DNA of 64,000 nucleotides, taken from contig NZ_FRDJ01000011.1 in NCBI RefSeq assembly GCF_900143265.1, forward strand, positions 1-64,000. Direction: 5' to 3'. A program made the translations under genes and the position numbers. The stretch is from Fervidobacterium gondwanense DSM 13020 (GTDB lineage Bacteria; Thermotogota; Thermotogae; Thermotogales; Fervidobacteriaceae). Below, piece by piece: positions 54,930-63,819 of this stretch (position 1 is the first letter of the stretch; every line of letters starts with the position of its first letter). The notes under the pieces were generated by a model that was not told the origin of the DNA, ran no database searches, and saw only the letters and a program-made list of their open reading frames with translations.

Positions 54930-54971
54930 AAAAAGAATAAACAAAAGCCCCGAGGATTTCCCCTCGGAGCT
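54930..54971 (-). terminator. Terminator of the glucan-handling gene set
   Basis: Stem CCGAGG-N6-CCTCGG extended by AGC/GCT with one bulge, followed on the minus strand by TTTTGTTTATTCTTTTTC. Ends the transcript from the triple-CBM gene. Confidence 0.85.
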
Positions 54972-55017
54972 GATCTTGGTTTATATTCTACTAACTTTTA
55001 TGCATGCACTTAGAAAT

Positions 55018-56985
55018 CTAAAAATTCACGTAACCGCTAAGAGTTATGGTATTAGACATTATGTTAGAAATGTCTGGATTTTCGATTCTAAGGTTGATAC
55101 CTTTTTCTTTGTTAAATAAACCGAGCAGCAGGTAAAACTTAGCTGGCGATTCGTATCCCGCTCCAATCTTGTAATTTTCAGCAATATACGTGACTTCTGC
55201 ACTTATATCTAATGAAAAAATACCAAATGAACCTGACGCCTTTAAAGTCTCATTCCCAAGAGCCAAAGTTCCGACAACTCCAACCTTTTCACCATCGAAA
55301 TCGGCTGAAAAACCGAACTGTTCTGCTTCCAAGCCGAAAGCAAAATAGTAGCTGTTGTCAAGGCTGTAAAGTCCAACTACTGAGATGTTCACTGGAGATT
55401 GCAAAGAAAATTCACCAACAGCTGAATAATCATCAGTATAATAATCTTTTGCACCGTAAACCTTCAAGCCGCCAAATTCAAGACCGGCTATAAACGGAAG
55501 TTTGTTGTTCTCGTGTCCCAAGCCAAGAACAAATTTGGTGTCTTTAAATAGATCATAAGAAAGAACTATTCCGGTATCTTTTCCTTCAACGGGTAGTGCC
55601 CATGCCTGTCTATAGTGAAAACTTACGAGCAGACCGTTATTCTTGAGTGTTAGCAATGCATTAGAGATCACCGCTCCCCCGTAGGTCAAAGAAATTGAAA
55701 AGTCTGGGTTGGGATTGAAAGAAAGCGTAAGCTTACTTGTCGCACCTGTGAAAACAAGATAGTTAGTTGAGTTTGTTTGGAACGAATAAGAGAATTCGTA
55801 TTTTCCTTTCACGGGCAGTCCATCGGTCTGAGCCTCCGCTCCTTCTATTTTTAGAGTTCCATCTTTCTGCACGAGATTGAAAACACCGTTCTTGCCACCG
55901 TATCCATCTGGTTCGTACCCTGGTGCATACGGGTCTTCTTCCCAGACATCATTTCCGCCTATAACAAAAACGAACTTGTATTTGTGGATGCCAGGCTGGA
56001 GTGCAAGTGTCGTTACCCAGTAACCATCAATAAGCTGCATTTTCTGGCCTCTTGGATTCCATCCATTGAATGTTCCTGCAAGGTAGGCTTCCTGCGCGTT
56101 ATCCTTCTTAGCAACGAACATAACCTTACCATCGACAATTGAGAGTCCCGGTTTTAAAACTTGATGTTTCGTCTGTTCTACTTTTGTTACTCTGGTCTCT
56201 GTTGTTTGTGGCTTCTCTGGTTTTTCGGCGCTTTCTGATACGGCACCCGCCGGTGCCCTGACAATTAATTTTCCACCTTCTCTTACAACCTCAAAGACAC
56301 CGTTTTGACCACCGAAACCATCGTCTACAAAAGCAAACGCATTAGGATCAACAATCCAGTTTCCGTCAACAACAAACTTGTATTCATAAATACCAGGCTG
56401 GAGCTCAACAACAGCTTCCCACCAGCCATCTTCAATGAAATAGAGTGCCATATCGTCGGCTTTCCAATTATTGAATGAACCTGCGATGAAAGGTTGCTTT
56501 GCACCTTTGTTGTAGTATCTGATAATTACATAGCCATCGACATCTACAAATATAGTATCTTGTCGCTTTTCGTTGAGAATATATTTCTTACCAGTATCTT
56601 TACCTGCTGTAGAAGTACCACTCATTCCCAATATTTTCCCTTCTGGAGTAAGCGTGAACAACCCATTTTTGCCACCGAAACCATCGTCTGTATAAGCAGG
56701 AGCCTCGGGGTCTTCTTTCCAGGTTTTTCCGTCTATAACGTACTTATACTGGTACGTTCCCGGCTTCAATTCAACTTCATAAACCCATGTATCACCAACA
56801 AGTTTCATGGGCCAAGCGGTTGGACTCCAGTTGTTGAACGTCCCTGCAAGATAAACAACCTGTGCTTGTGCTTTAAATGTGAAGACAACTTTCCCGTCTC
56901 TGTACTCAACAGCTGCAAAGACGAGAGAAAACGCGAGTAAGATGACAACAATGATAAGGTTTCTCAACAGCCTCAAACTCCTCAT
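55018..56985 (-). CDS. Exported triple CBM48/AMPK-type glycan-binding protein with beta-barrel C-terminus
   Basis: 655 aa. Signal peptide 1-24. Three glycogen-binding-type modules at about 28-112, 144-233 and 283-371, each with the same signature: a FxAGxFNxW start (LAGTFNNW, IAGSFNNW, LAGTFNGW), a (K/Q)PGxYxYK(Y/F)V core and an end DDGFGGKNGLF. Tandem modules of this kind bind alpha-glucans. Residues 390-655 form many amphipathic strands with a terminal aromatic (YVNF), as in an outer-membrane barrel. No catalytic GH domain follows, so it is a binder/anchor rather than an enzyme. Inferred location is the toga. Last gene of the amylase gene set; strong terminator after it. Confidence 0.78.
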   Translation of the reverse strand: MRSLRLLRNLIIVVILLAFSLVFAAVEYRDGKVVFTFKAQAQVVYLAGTFNNWSPTAWPMKLVGDTWVYEVELKPGTYQYKYVIDGKTWKEDPEAPAYTDDGFGGKNGLFTLTPEGKILGMSGTSTAGKDTGKKYILNEKRQDTIFVDVDGYVIIRYYNKGAKQPFIAGSFNNWKADDMALYFIEDGWWEAVVELQPGIYEYKFVVDGNWIVDPNAFAFVDDGFGGQNGVFEVVREGGKLIVRAPAGAVSESAEKPEKPQTTETRVTKVEQTKHQVLKPGLSIVDGKVMFVAKKDNAQEAYLAGTFNGWNPRGQKMQLIDGYWVTTLALQPGIHKYKFVFVIGGNDVWEEDPYAPGYEPDGYGGKNGVFNLVQKDGTLKIEGAEAQTDGLPVKGKYEFSYSFQTNSTNYLVFTGATSKLTLSFNPNPDFSISLTYGGAVISNALLTLKNNGLLVSFHYRQAWALPVEGKDTGIVLSYDLFKDTKFVLGLGHENNKLPFIAGLEFGGLKVYGAKDYYTDDYSAVGEFSLQSPVNISVVGLYSLDNSYYFAFGLEAEQFGFSADFDGEKVGVVGTLALGNETLKASGSFGIFSLDISAEVTYIAENYKIGAGYESPAKFYLLLGLFNKEKGINLRIENPDISNIMSNTITLSGYVNF

Positions 56986-57023
56986 TAATTAACACACCTC
57001 CCGATTTTTCTCATAATTATTGA

Positions 57024-58238
57024 TTACCACCAGGTATTTATATTGATGTTTAGAACTGGTTTGAAAGGATTGTTCCCTGCAAAATCTCCATTTCCAACCT
57101 GAACTGAAACTTGGGCATTTTGGAATCCTGTCAGTTTCAGCTCACCAAAGAAGAAATCTTTTTCCTCGTAGTATCCGATTATCTTCTGGTATTTTGCAAA
57201 TGTAGAGACGTTACCGAATGATTTGCCAAGCTCAATGTAGTACAATTCCCCTATTGTATTCACTGAGCCATGGATAGGTTTTCCAAAAGAGTATGATGCT
57301 TTACCAGAGAAATCCATCAAAGTAAAGGTGCTTCCAAAGGTAACTAAGAACTTACCCCACTCGGTCGGCATTAAGCCGGTAATACTTGAAAAATCTGTCT
57401 TTTTAAGGTTTATAAAAAACATTCCATAGCTTATGTCAACACCTGCTTCAGAATTGTTGAGTAAATCATCTAAAGTATTCTCAAAATCGAAGTTCGTGTT
57501 CAAATAAGCATTAAATGCAGGAGTGGTACCAAATTTGTACCACGCAGTGACAACGTTCTGATTGCTCACATATGTTGGGCTGAGAGCTAATCTTGAATCG
57601 GGCGCTCCGGCGAGGATGTACCTAACGCCCCAGTTGTAATTACCTTCAGCAACTGAGAAGAACAAAAAGCTATTCTTAGTTTCGAAATTTAGAACGTCTT
57701 GCTGGATTAATTCATAATTCAAATTAAGCCCTACTACCTTTTGATAGCCCGCAAAGGCTACATCAAATTTGTTGTTCCTTTTACCGAAAATGAGGTTGTG
57801 ATTTTGAACGGCTGGTACTGGCAGTTCTAAATACATTACATCTCCACTTAAAAGAAGCTTGCCAATAGCTGAGTTTATATCTATCCCATCCCTACCCCCG
57901 TCTACTTTGTACAACACAACAGGGTCATTTGTGGTAATAAATCCAACATTCTTGTACAGATTAAGCTTTACATCGGCCAGCTTTAACGAAAGCTTTGCAG
58001 ATTCTAGATTGCCGTCCTTCAAACTCACCGAAAGGTCAAAATCTCTACCAAAAGCAGTTGGATTCATCCTGAACTCTGTTGAAAGAGATGTTGTCAGTGC
58101 GCCAAAGCCGTTTGAAAAGTCAATACCAAGTGAGAAATTAGCAGAAAACGTCGACTGCAAAGCGAAGACACTTACTACTGAGAAGAATATACACAAAAGC
58201 AGTGCAAACTTCTTACTCATGACTTTGAAATTTCTCAC
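57024..58238 (-). CDS. Predicted outer-sheath beta-barrel protein
   Basis: 404 aa from a GTG eight bases after GAGGTG; the longest frame begins six codons earlier at a TTG overlapping the ribosome-binding site. Signal peptide (KKFALLLCIFFSVVSVFA). The mature protein is a long series of amphipathic strands (FSANFSLGIDFSNGFGALTTSLSTEF, KASYSFGKPIHGSV) ending in WW. No family recognised. Its place between two glucan-binding genes suggests a pore or anchor for dextrins, by analogy with maltoporin or SusC; this is inference. Confidence 0.72.
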   Translation of the reverse strand: MRNFKVMSKKFALLLCIFFSVVSVFALQSTFSANFSLGIDFSNGFGALTTSLSTEFRMNPTAFGRDFDLSVSLKDGNLESAKLSLKLADVKLNLYKNVGFITTNDPVVLYKVDGGRDGIDINSAIGKLLLSGDVMYLELPVPAVQNHNLIFGKRNNKFDVAFAGYQKVVGLNLNYELIQQDVLNFETKNSFLFFSVAEGNYNWGVRYILAGAPDSRLALSPTYVSNQNVVTAWYKFGTTPAFNAYLNTNFDFENTLDDLLNNSEAGVDISYGMFFINLKKTDFSSITGLMPTEWGKFLVTFGSTFTLMDFSGKASYSFGKPIHGSVNTIGELYYIELGKSFGNVSTFAKYQKIIGYYEEKDFFFGELKLTGFQNAQVSVQVGNGDFAGNNPFKPVLNININTWW

Positions 58239-58308
58239 GCCATCATCACCTCGCAAAATAGCAAGTCACTCTTCAATCTCTTTTAAATCTCATAGAAAAT
58301 TATCTACA

Positions 58309-59070
58309 TTATTTCTTCGTGTATTCAACTTTCAGCAATGAAAATTTCGGGTTATATGTGATTTTGATATCATAAGTGCCATTCTCTGGGAAAGTAACAG
58401 AACCATCCTGCCCCATACCGGCATCGTATTTTTTGCCATCAAAATTCAATTCCCAAGGTTTCCAATCATTATCGGTTCTCGAAAGCTTGAATTTGTACTC
58501 ACTCTTGGTCACACTGAAGTTTGTTTTCTCGTATACGAAGACCTTGTTAGTATCGTCCCAGGTCATAACGCCCTGAGCTAACGTCCAGTTATTGAGTTCC
58601 CCGCCTATTGACCAAGTTTTTTGAATTGTTTTGAACTTTTCGCTATCCCCGACGCCCTTTGCTAGACCATTTTCCATTGTTGTTGGTGTTGCATATATCG
58701 TCAGTTTTGCATCAGAGCCAAGGTTTTCTTTCCAAACAGGAATTGCGGAAGAAACCTTCGTAACACCATCAGATTTATAAATAACCTTGTACCAACCAAT
58801 AGAAAATTCACTCCCTGATCGGCTTGGGTTAAACGTAATGGACGCTACAGGCAGTTCGAACACATATGCATTTTCTGTGCTGCTGTAACTCATCCTATCA
58901 CTTTCTGTTGGAACCCAGCCGTTCCATTCCCCAACGACGTATACACCATCTGGCAACTGCAAATTGAGAATCCTCATACAACTTGAAGCGGTTCCAAGAA
59001 GAAATAAAAATAGTACAAAAACCAAAACCATGTATATGATTCTCTTAGTATTTTTGTTTAGGTTTCTCAA
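58309..59070 (-). CDS. SusE/SusF-like starch-binding lipoprotein
   Basis: 253 aa, TTG start with GGGGTGAT upstream. Hydrophobic leader (IIYMVLVFVLFLFLLGTASSC) ending in a lipobox-like Cys, though the lipobox is weak. Two small beta-sandwich modules: about 36-125 (GVYVVGEWNGWVPTESDRMSY) and 148-250 (WSIGGELNNWTLAQGVMTWDD, KLSRTDNDWKPWELNFDGKKYDAGMG, FPENGTYDIKITYNPKFSLL). The second resembles Bacteroides SusE/F starch-binding modules. Between the amylase-side lipoprotein gene and the barrel gene. Confidence 0.75.
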   Translation of the reverse strand: MRNLNKNTKRIIYMVLVFVLFLFLLGTASSCMRILNLQLPDGVYVVGEWNGWVPTESDRMSYSSTENAYVFELPVASITFNPSRSGSEFSIGWYKVIYKSDGVTKVSSAIPVWKENLGSDAKLTIYATPTTMENGLAKGVGDSEKFKTIQKTWSIGGELNNWTLAQGVMTWDDTNKVFVYEKTNFSVTKSEYKFKLSRTDNDWKPWELNFDGKKYDAGMGQDGSVTFPENGTYDIKITYNPKFSLLKVEYTKK

Positions 59071-59113
59071 AGAAGATCACCCCTTTTCAATAAACGGTAT
59101 GCATTTACTATTA

Positions 59114-59137
59114 AAGAAGGGGCATAAGCCCCTTCTT
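59114..59137 (-). terminator. Hairpin between the two lipoprotein genes
   Basis: Perfect stem AAGAAGGGGC/GCCCCTTCTT with loop ATAA; the minus-strand follow-on is TAATAGTAAAT rather than a T run. It may partially end transcription or stabilise the upstream message. Confidence 0.65.
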
Positions 59138-59176
59138 GATTAAGAATGAAAATCACAAATTCCAGTTGTTATTTTA

Positions 59177-59857
59177 TTACTTTGTTGGATTTGATATTGT
59201 CTTCTTTATAACGACCGGTGCTGTGTATCCACCATCACCAGTTTCAAACCCTTGATTTGGATAGAAATCTCCTGCCCATTGTTTTCCATTGTCGTCAACT
59301 CCACCAGTTAAAACGAAAACGGCTCTCAGAGACAACTTTGAAGCGTCTGTAACACCCAAGTTTGCGAGTGGAACTGCAATTTCAACTCTCTTACGACCGC
59401 CCGTTGTTTCGGTTGATGCTAATGTTACCGATACACCCGTTGCTTCGCTGCTTGTAAATCTCCAAGCATTGTAACCGTTAGCCCATGTTTCGATGACAAA
59501 ATCAACGTCTCCTTTTTCAAATTTGTATTGTCTGCCCCACGGATGTTTCGACGTATCAGCTGCGCCTGTTACACCAGAAAGATCAACTATAACCATGAAG
59601 TTGTTGTAGCCTTCTTTCGTAAATTCTCCAGCAATATACAAGTTCGTAGCATCAAAGAGTATGCCAGCTTTGTGGATCTCGTTGTTTACTCCCCATTGTG
59701 AGTCCGTCGCACCGTCTGTGTAAACGTAACTTTCCCAATCCGACAAGTTCCCGTCAACTGTTACAGTCTTGAGCAATGGTGGTTTTTGCAGTAAATCACA
59801 ACTTGCAATCATCAAGCCAACAAGAACAACCGTAAATACCCACAGTACCTTTTTCAT
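59177..59857 (-). CDS. Lipoprotein with carbohydrate-binding (CBM9/DOMON-like) domain
   Basis: 226 aa. Clear lipobox LMIASC within MKKVLWVFTVVLVGLMIASC, so probably lipid-anchored. After a short linker one beta-sandwich domain (VTVDGNLSDWESYVYTD, NLYIAGEFTKEGYNNFMVIVDLSG, KFEKGDVDFVIETWANGYNAW, RVEIAVPLANLGV). The DGxLSDW start and the two-sheet pattern recall CBM9 and the glucodextranase C-terminal domain. 181 bases after the amylase gene; whether it has its own promoter is unclear. Confidence 0.75.
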   Translation of the reverse strand: MKKVLWVFTVVLVGLMIASCDLLQKPPLLKTVTVDGNLSDWESYVYTDGATDSQWGVNNEIHKAGILFDATNLYIAGEFTKEGYNNFMVIVDLSGVTGAADTSKHPWGRQYKFEKGDVDFVIETWANGYNAWRFTSSEATGVSVTLASTETTGGRKRVEIAVPLANLGVTDASKLSLRAVFVLTGGVDDNGKQWAGDFYPNQGFETGDGGYTAPVVIKKTISNPTK

Positions 59858-60038
59858 ACCTTCTTCCTCCCTCCTTGAGAATATGAAACTTTTCTCTTTT
59901 CGTAAAAATATGTACTGACATCAGCCGAAGAACTAAGAAAGTTGTATTGCCATAACCAAATAAGAATTTTAGCACTTTTATTACGAATTTAAAATCTTCT
60001 TGTGGAACAATTTCCATAGTCATGTTGTGACTGTACTT

Positions 60039-61700
60039 TCAGTTCTTGACAAACACGTATATTTGCCTTGGGTTGACTGTCCAATTTGTGTTCTGTCCCA
60101 GCGGCGCTTCATTCTTAGGACCAAATTCAAAGTTGGTATCATTGAAGAACGCATACCACACCCATTTGTACCCAGCCGGGACTGTAAAGGTATTTGACCA
60201 CTGTGGGTCAAGGTTTATCAACACGAGGATTTCTTGTGAACCGTAAGTTCTTTTTATCGCTATCAAGTTTTTCCAATCTCTCTCAACCGTTATCGTCCCT
60301 TTAGAAAGTGCTGGATAAGTTTTCCTCAGGTTTATGAATTCCCTGAAGAAGTTCAAGATTGTGTAGCCATTCTCCTGCTCCTGCACAGAAACTCCATCGT
60401 TTGGTTCATCGTACATCGCACCATCCACATTTGCATTGCCAAAGGTTATGTTCTTTGCTTGATAAACCGATTTTGTCCAGTAGGTCTGACCTGTTCCTGA
60501 TTGCGCTGTGTACCACTGCATCGGTTCTCTAACTGGCATGTCCCACGGGTCAGTTCTCCATTTCCAGCCCCTTAATCCTATTTCACAGCCATAGTAGATC
60601 GTTGGGATTCCTTTCAAAGATAGCAAAACAGCATTTGTTAGTAAATATTGCTTAGTGCCGTTAGTAACATTTCCTGAGTATTTTTGATCAATTAGAACAG
60701 ATATCCACCTGTCAAGGTCGTGGTTATCTATGAACGGGAAGTGGTATGATGCTAGGTAGTACGTATTTGAATTAACCCAGCTTATTGCGTTTTGGAGTAG
60801 GTTGTCTTGTCCTTCGTAGTTTGACCTTATGTTGTACATAAATGTGAAGTTGAACACTGGCAGTGGTGCGAACTGTGACAAAACAGATGGATTGCCATCG
60901 AAGACTTCACCCACAAGTATTACGTCGTTTCCATACTTGGTTCTGATATAACTTTCTATCTGCCTCGCTACTTGAGCGGATTGGGTAATTCCATCATCCC
61001 AGTCCCACCCCATGTAGTGCTTTGGAGCGTCGAGCCTGAATCCATCAACACCTACAAGATACCAGAAATCGATTATCTTTTTAACTTCTTCCATAACTGC
61101 CAGGTTGCTGAAATTCAAATCTGGCATTGACAGGTCGAACAAGCCAAAGTACCAGACCTTCTGTCCTTTTGAGTTCATCTTCCAATGCCAGTGGGCATGC
61201 CCGCTTTTGTCCTCAAGTGTCATTATATAGTAGTTCCAGTATGGTGAGCTTGTTGTGTTCTCAACAGCATCTTTGAACCACGGATGCGTGTTTGCTGTGT
61301 GATTGACAACAAGGTCCATTACAACCCTTATTCCATTCTCATTCAATATCTTCAACATTTCTTTGAACTCTTCGAAAGTTCCATAGTCCGGCTCAACATC
61401 ATAGTAATCTTCTACGTCGTATCCGTGATAAGACTTTGCCTTGTTAAACGGCAAAAACCAGATTGTATCGATACCCAATTCTTTGAAATATTCAACTTTC
61501 TGAGCTACCCCGCGAAAGTCCCCTATTCCATCTCCGTCTGAATCGTAGAAGGAACGTATGAGGAGCGAATACATCGTGTTCGAAGACGGTTCTGGAATTT
61601 CTGTCTTTTTCTTAAGCTGTAGTAACGCACATGAATGCGTCAATATTAAAATGATGGAAAGTGTTACAATAAGATACAAGAACTTTTTATTCACTCGCAC
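60039..61700 (-). CDS. amyA: Lipoprotein alpha-amylase (GH13)
   Basis: 553 aa from a GTG after AGGAGTGACA; a longer frame begins six codons earlier at an ATG whose codons overlap the ribosome-binding site. Lipoprotein leader ending in ILTHSC. All GH13 regions are present: DLVVNHT (I), GFRLDAPKH with the nucleophile Asp (II), VGEVF with the acid Glu (III) and FIDNHDLDR (IV). GDGIGDFRG is an early conserved turn. T. maritima has a similar lipoprotein amylase, AmyA, of about the same size. It hydrolyses starch outside the cytoplasmic membrane. Start of the glucan gene set; its promoter has two palindromes. Confidence 0.92.
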   Translation of the reverse strand: MRVNKKFLYLIVTLSIILILTHSCALLQLKKKTEIPEPSSNTMYSLLIRSFYDSDGDGIGDFRGVAQKVEYFKELGIDTIWFLPFNKAKSYHGYDVEDYYDVEPDYGTFEEFKEMLKILNENGIRVVMDLVVNHTANTHPWFKDAVENTTSSPYWNYYIMTLEDKSGHAHWHWKMNSKGQKVWYFGLFDLSMPDLNFSNLAVMEEVKKIIDFWYLVGVDGFRLDAPKHYMGWDWDDGITQSAQVARQIESYIRTKYGNDVILVGEVFDGNPSVLSQFAPLPVFNFTFMYNIRSNYEGQDNLLQNAISWVNSNTYYLASYHFPFIDNHDLDRWISVLIDQKYSGNVTNGTKQYLLTNAVLLSLKGIPTIYYGCEIGLRGWKWRTDPWDMPVREPMQWYTAQSGTGQTYWTKSVYQAKNITFGNANVDGAMYDEPNDGVSVQEQENGYTILNFFREFINLRKTYPALSKGTITVERDWKNLIAIKRTYGSQEILVLINLDPQWSNTFTVPAGYKWVWYAFFNDTNFEFGPKNEAPLGQNTNWTVNPRQIYVFVKN

Positions 61701-61727
61701 TGTCACTCCTTTTTTCATCTCGTTACT

Positions 61728-61781
61728 ATTATAAGACTTTCGAAAGCCGCTTAACTATAACAATTTTGTTTCCAAACAAAA
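61728..61781 (-). promoter_or_regulatory. Amylase promoter with palindromic operator candidates
   Basis: -10 TATAAT at 61728-61733 on the minus strand. CTTTCGAAAG, a perfect 10-base palindrome (61737-61746), occupies the spacer. TTTTGTTT-CC-AAACAAAA (61764-61781), a perfect 8-base inverted repeat, lies just upstream. The -35 box is weak. This layout would suit a repressor such as a LacI- or ROK-type sugar regulator, not encoded here. Confidence 0.6.
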
Positions 61782-61787
61782 AATAGA

Positions 61788-61816
61788 AATCCCCCGGTTT
61801 TCTTCTCCGGTGGATT
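61788..61816 (-). terminator. Terminator of the ABC-transporter operon
   Basis: Stem AATCC-x-CCGG/CCGG-x-GGATT with one mismatch and a 9-base loop; minus-strand follow-on TCTATTTTTTG. Ends the opp/dpp genes just before the amylase promoter. Confidence 0.8.
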
Positions 61817-61833
61817 CTTCATTTTACTTGTTA

Positions 61834-62829
61834 TTATTTCAATTTCCCTTCCTGCACTGGATAACAAGCCACATAGTGTCCGGGAGAAACTTCTTTGAGT
61901 TCAGGATGCGGGTCTGTTTTGCACCTCTCTTCTTTGAATGGGCATCTGTCGTAGAATCTGCATATTGGGGGTGGGTCAATTGGTGCGCTGATGTTGCCTA
62001 TGATGTTCGGTTCGTTCCTCTTGTACTCTGGATCAGGTACTGGAACTGCATCCATAAGCGCTCTTGTGTATGGGTGCATCGGGTTGTGGAGTAGTTCTTC
62101 TGTTTCTGCAAGTTCGACAATTTTTCCAAGGTACATAACTGCTATTCTGTTAACCATGTACCTTGCAACCGCCAAATCATGCGTAATGTACAAATAGCTC
62201 ATTTTGTGCGTCTGTTGGAGTTCCATCATCAAGTCCATAACAGCAGTCCTGACTGAGACGTCCAACATCGATGTCGGTTCGTCTGCGACTATTAGTTTCG
62301 GGTTCAGAACGAGTGCCCTTGCGATAGCAACCCTCTGCCTCTGTCCACCTGATAATTCGTGCGGATATCTCCACAGGAAACTGTCAGGTGGGGTGAGTCC
62401 TACTTCCTGAAGCAAACTCGCTACTTTGTCTTCCCTTTCTTCGAGCGTACCAACGTTGTGTATGTTTAAAGGTTCTGCGATTATGTCAAATATCGTCATC
62501 CTCGGGTTTAGTGATTCGTACGGGTCTTGGAATATCATCTGTACCATGCCGTGGTATTCCATTCTTTCGTACTCTTCTATTGGTTTTCCAAGCACTTTGA
62601 TGCTCCCGGCTGTCGGATTTTCAAGTCTGACAACCATTCTTCCAGTCGTAGTTTTTCCACAACCAGACTCCCCAACAAGACCTATAGACTCTCCTTCGAG
62701 TATTTCAAATGATACATCATCAACAGCATGTACAAAATGTTTTGCCCTCGAGAATAATGCTCTCTCTGCCGGGAAGTATTTTTTCAGATTCTTTATCTCA
62801 AGAAGTACATTTTTATTTTCTGAACGCAT
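61834..62829 (-). CDS. Opp/Dpp-type ABC transporter ATPase (DppF-like)
   Basis: 331 aa. Walker A GESGCGKTT, Q-loop IFQDPYESLNPR, signature LSGGQRQRVAIARAL, Walker B KLIVADEP, H-loop YITHDLA. The C-terminal oligo_HPY region has four cysteines (CRFYDRCPF ... C ... C), a known feature of Opp-type ATPases that may hold a metal. In Thermotogales this family carries oligosaccharides as often as peptides. Overlaps the upstream ATPase gene by 17 bases. Confidence 0.95.
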   Translation of the reverse strand: MRSENKNVLLEIKNLKKYFPAERALFSRAKHFVHAVDDVSFEILEGESIGLVGESGCGKTTTGRMVVRLENPTAGSIKVLGKPIEEYERMEYHGMVQMIFQDPYESLNPRMTIFDIIAEPLNIHNVGTLEEREDKVASLLQEVGLTPPDSFLWRYPHELSGGQRQRVAIARALVLNPKLIVADEPTSMLDVSVRTAVMDLMMELQQTHKMSYLYITHDLAVARYMVNRIAVMYLGKIVELAETEELLHNPMHPYTRALMDAVPVPDPEYKRNEPNIIGNISAPIDPPPICRFYDRCPFKEERCKTDPHPELKEVSPGHYVACYPVQEGKLK

Positions 62830-63814
62830 CTTTTCTCACCTCTTCTGTAAGCGGATGCCAGCATGATATGTAGTGTCCTTTTTCGACCTCTTGGTATGGT
62901 GGCTCCTCGTTTCTACATTTGTCTGTTGCCCATGGACATCTTGGCGCAAATCGGCACCCGGTAGGTGGATTCAATAAGTTAGGTGGCTCACCTGGAATCG
63001 TGAACAGTTTTTTCTTTTCTCCAACGTGGCTTGGGAATGCGTTCATGAGCAAGAATGTGTATGGGTGCATCGGACGTTTGAAAACGGTTGTCGAGTCAGC
63101 TTGTTCTACGAATTTTCCAGCGTACATGACAGCAATTTTGTCGCTGACTTCAGCGATAACGGCGATATCGTGCGAAATATAAATCATCGCCATGTTGAGC
63201 TCTTTTTGTATCTTTTTCATTTCTCTGAGTATTTTATCTTGCACTATAACGTCCAAAGCAGTTGTCGGCTCATCCGCTATTATGACCTTCGGGTCACATG
63301 AGAGAGATAGAGCGATGACTGCTCTCTGCTTCATACCGCCGCTGTACTGGTGAGGATACTGGTCCATCCTCTTTGGATCGAGTGTCACGAGTTCAAAGAG
63401 TTTAGCAACTTTTGAACGTGCTTCATCAATAGGAGTTTCTGGATAGTGGTTCAGTATCGCTTCAACAATTTGGTCGCTGATTCTGTAAACAGGGTTCAGC
63501 GAGTTCATAGCCGCTTGGAAGACCATCGAGATGCCTTTCCATCTGTAATGTCTCATCTGCTCTTCTTCTAGGCTAACAAGGTCAACCATCTTGCCATTAT
63601 CGTTAAACCACACATGTCCACCCATGAATTTTGCATTCTCTGGAAGTATTCTCAGAAGAGTCATTGAAACCGATGTCTTACCGCAACCAGACTCTCCAAC
63701 AATTCCGAGGCTCTCTCCGGCTTCCAGTTCAAAAGATATACCATCAACGGCTTTGACATAGCCCATTTTCGTTTTGTAATGCATCTTCAAATCTTCAACT
63801 TTTAGCACTGCCAT
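62813..63814 (-). CDS. Opp/Dpp-type ABC transporter ATPase (DppD-like)
   Basis: 333 aa from the ATG after GAGGTGATAACC; the longest frame begins at the GTG of that ribosome-binding site. Walker A GESGCGKTS, LSGG region altered to YSGGMKQRAVIALSL, Walker B KVIIADEP, TTALDV D-loop, YISHDIA. oligo_HPY tail with cysteines (CRFAPRCPWATDKC). Pairs with the next ATPase as the heterodimeric motor. Substrate unknown. Confidence 0.95.
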   Translation of the reverse strand: MAVLKVEDLKMHYKTKMGYVKAVDGISFELEAGESLGIVGESGCGKTSVSMTLLRILPENAKFMGGHVWFNDNGKMVDLVSLEEEQMRHYRWKGISMVFQAAMNSLNPVYRISDQIVEAILNHYPETPIDEARSKVAKLFELVTLDPKRMDQYPHQYSGGMKQRAVIALSLSCDPKVIIADEPTTALDVIVQDKILREMKKIQKELNMAMIYISHDIAVIAEVSDKIAVMYAGKFVEQADSTTVFKRPMHPYTFLLMNAFPSHVGEKKKLFTIPGEPPNLLNPPTGCRFAPRCPWATDKCRNEEPPYQEVEKGHYISCWHPLTEEVRKDAFRK

Positions 63815-63819
63815 GGTTA

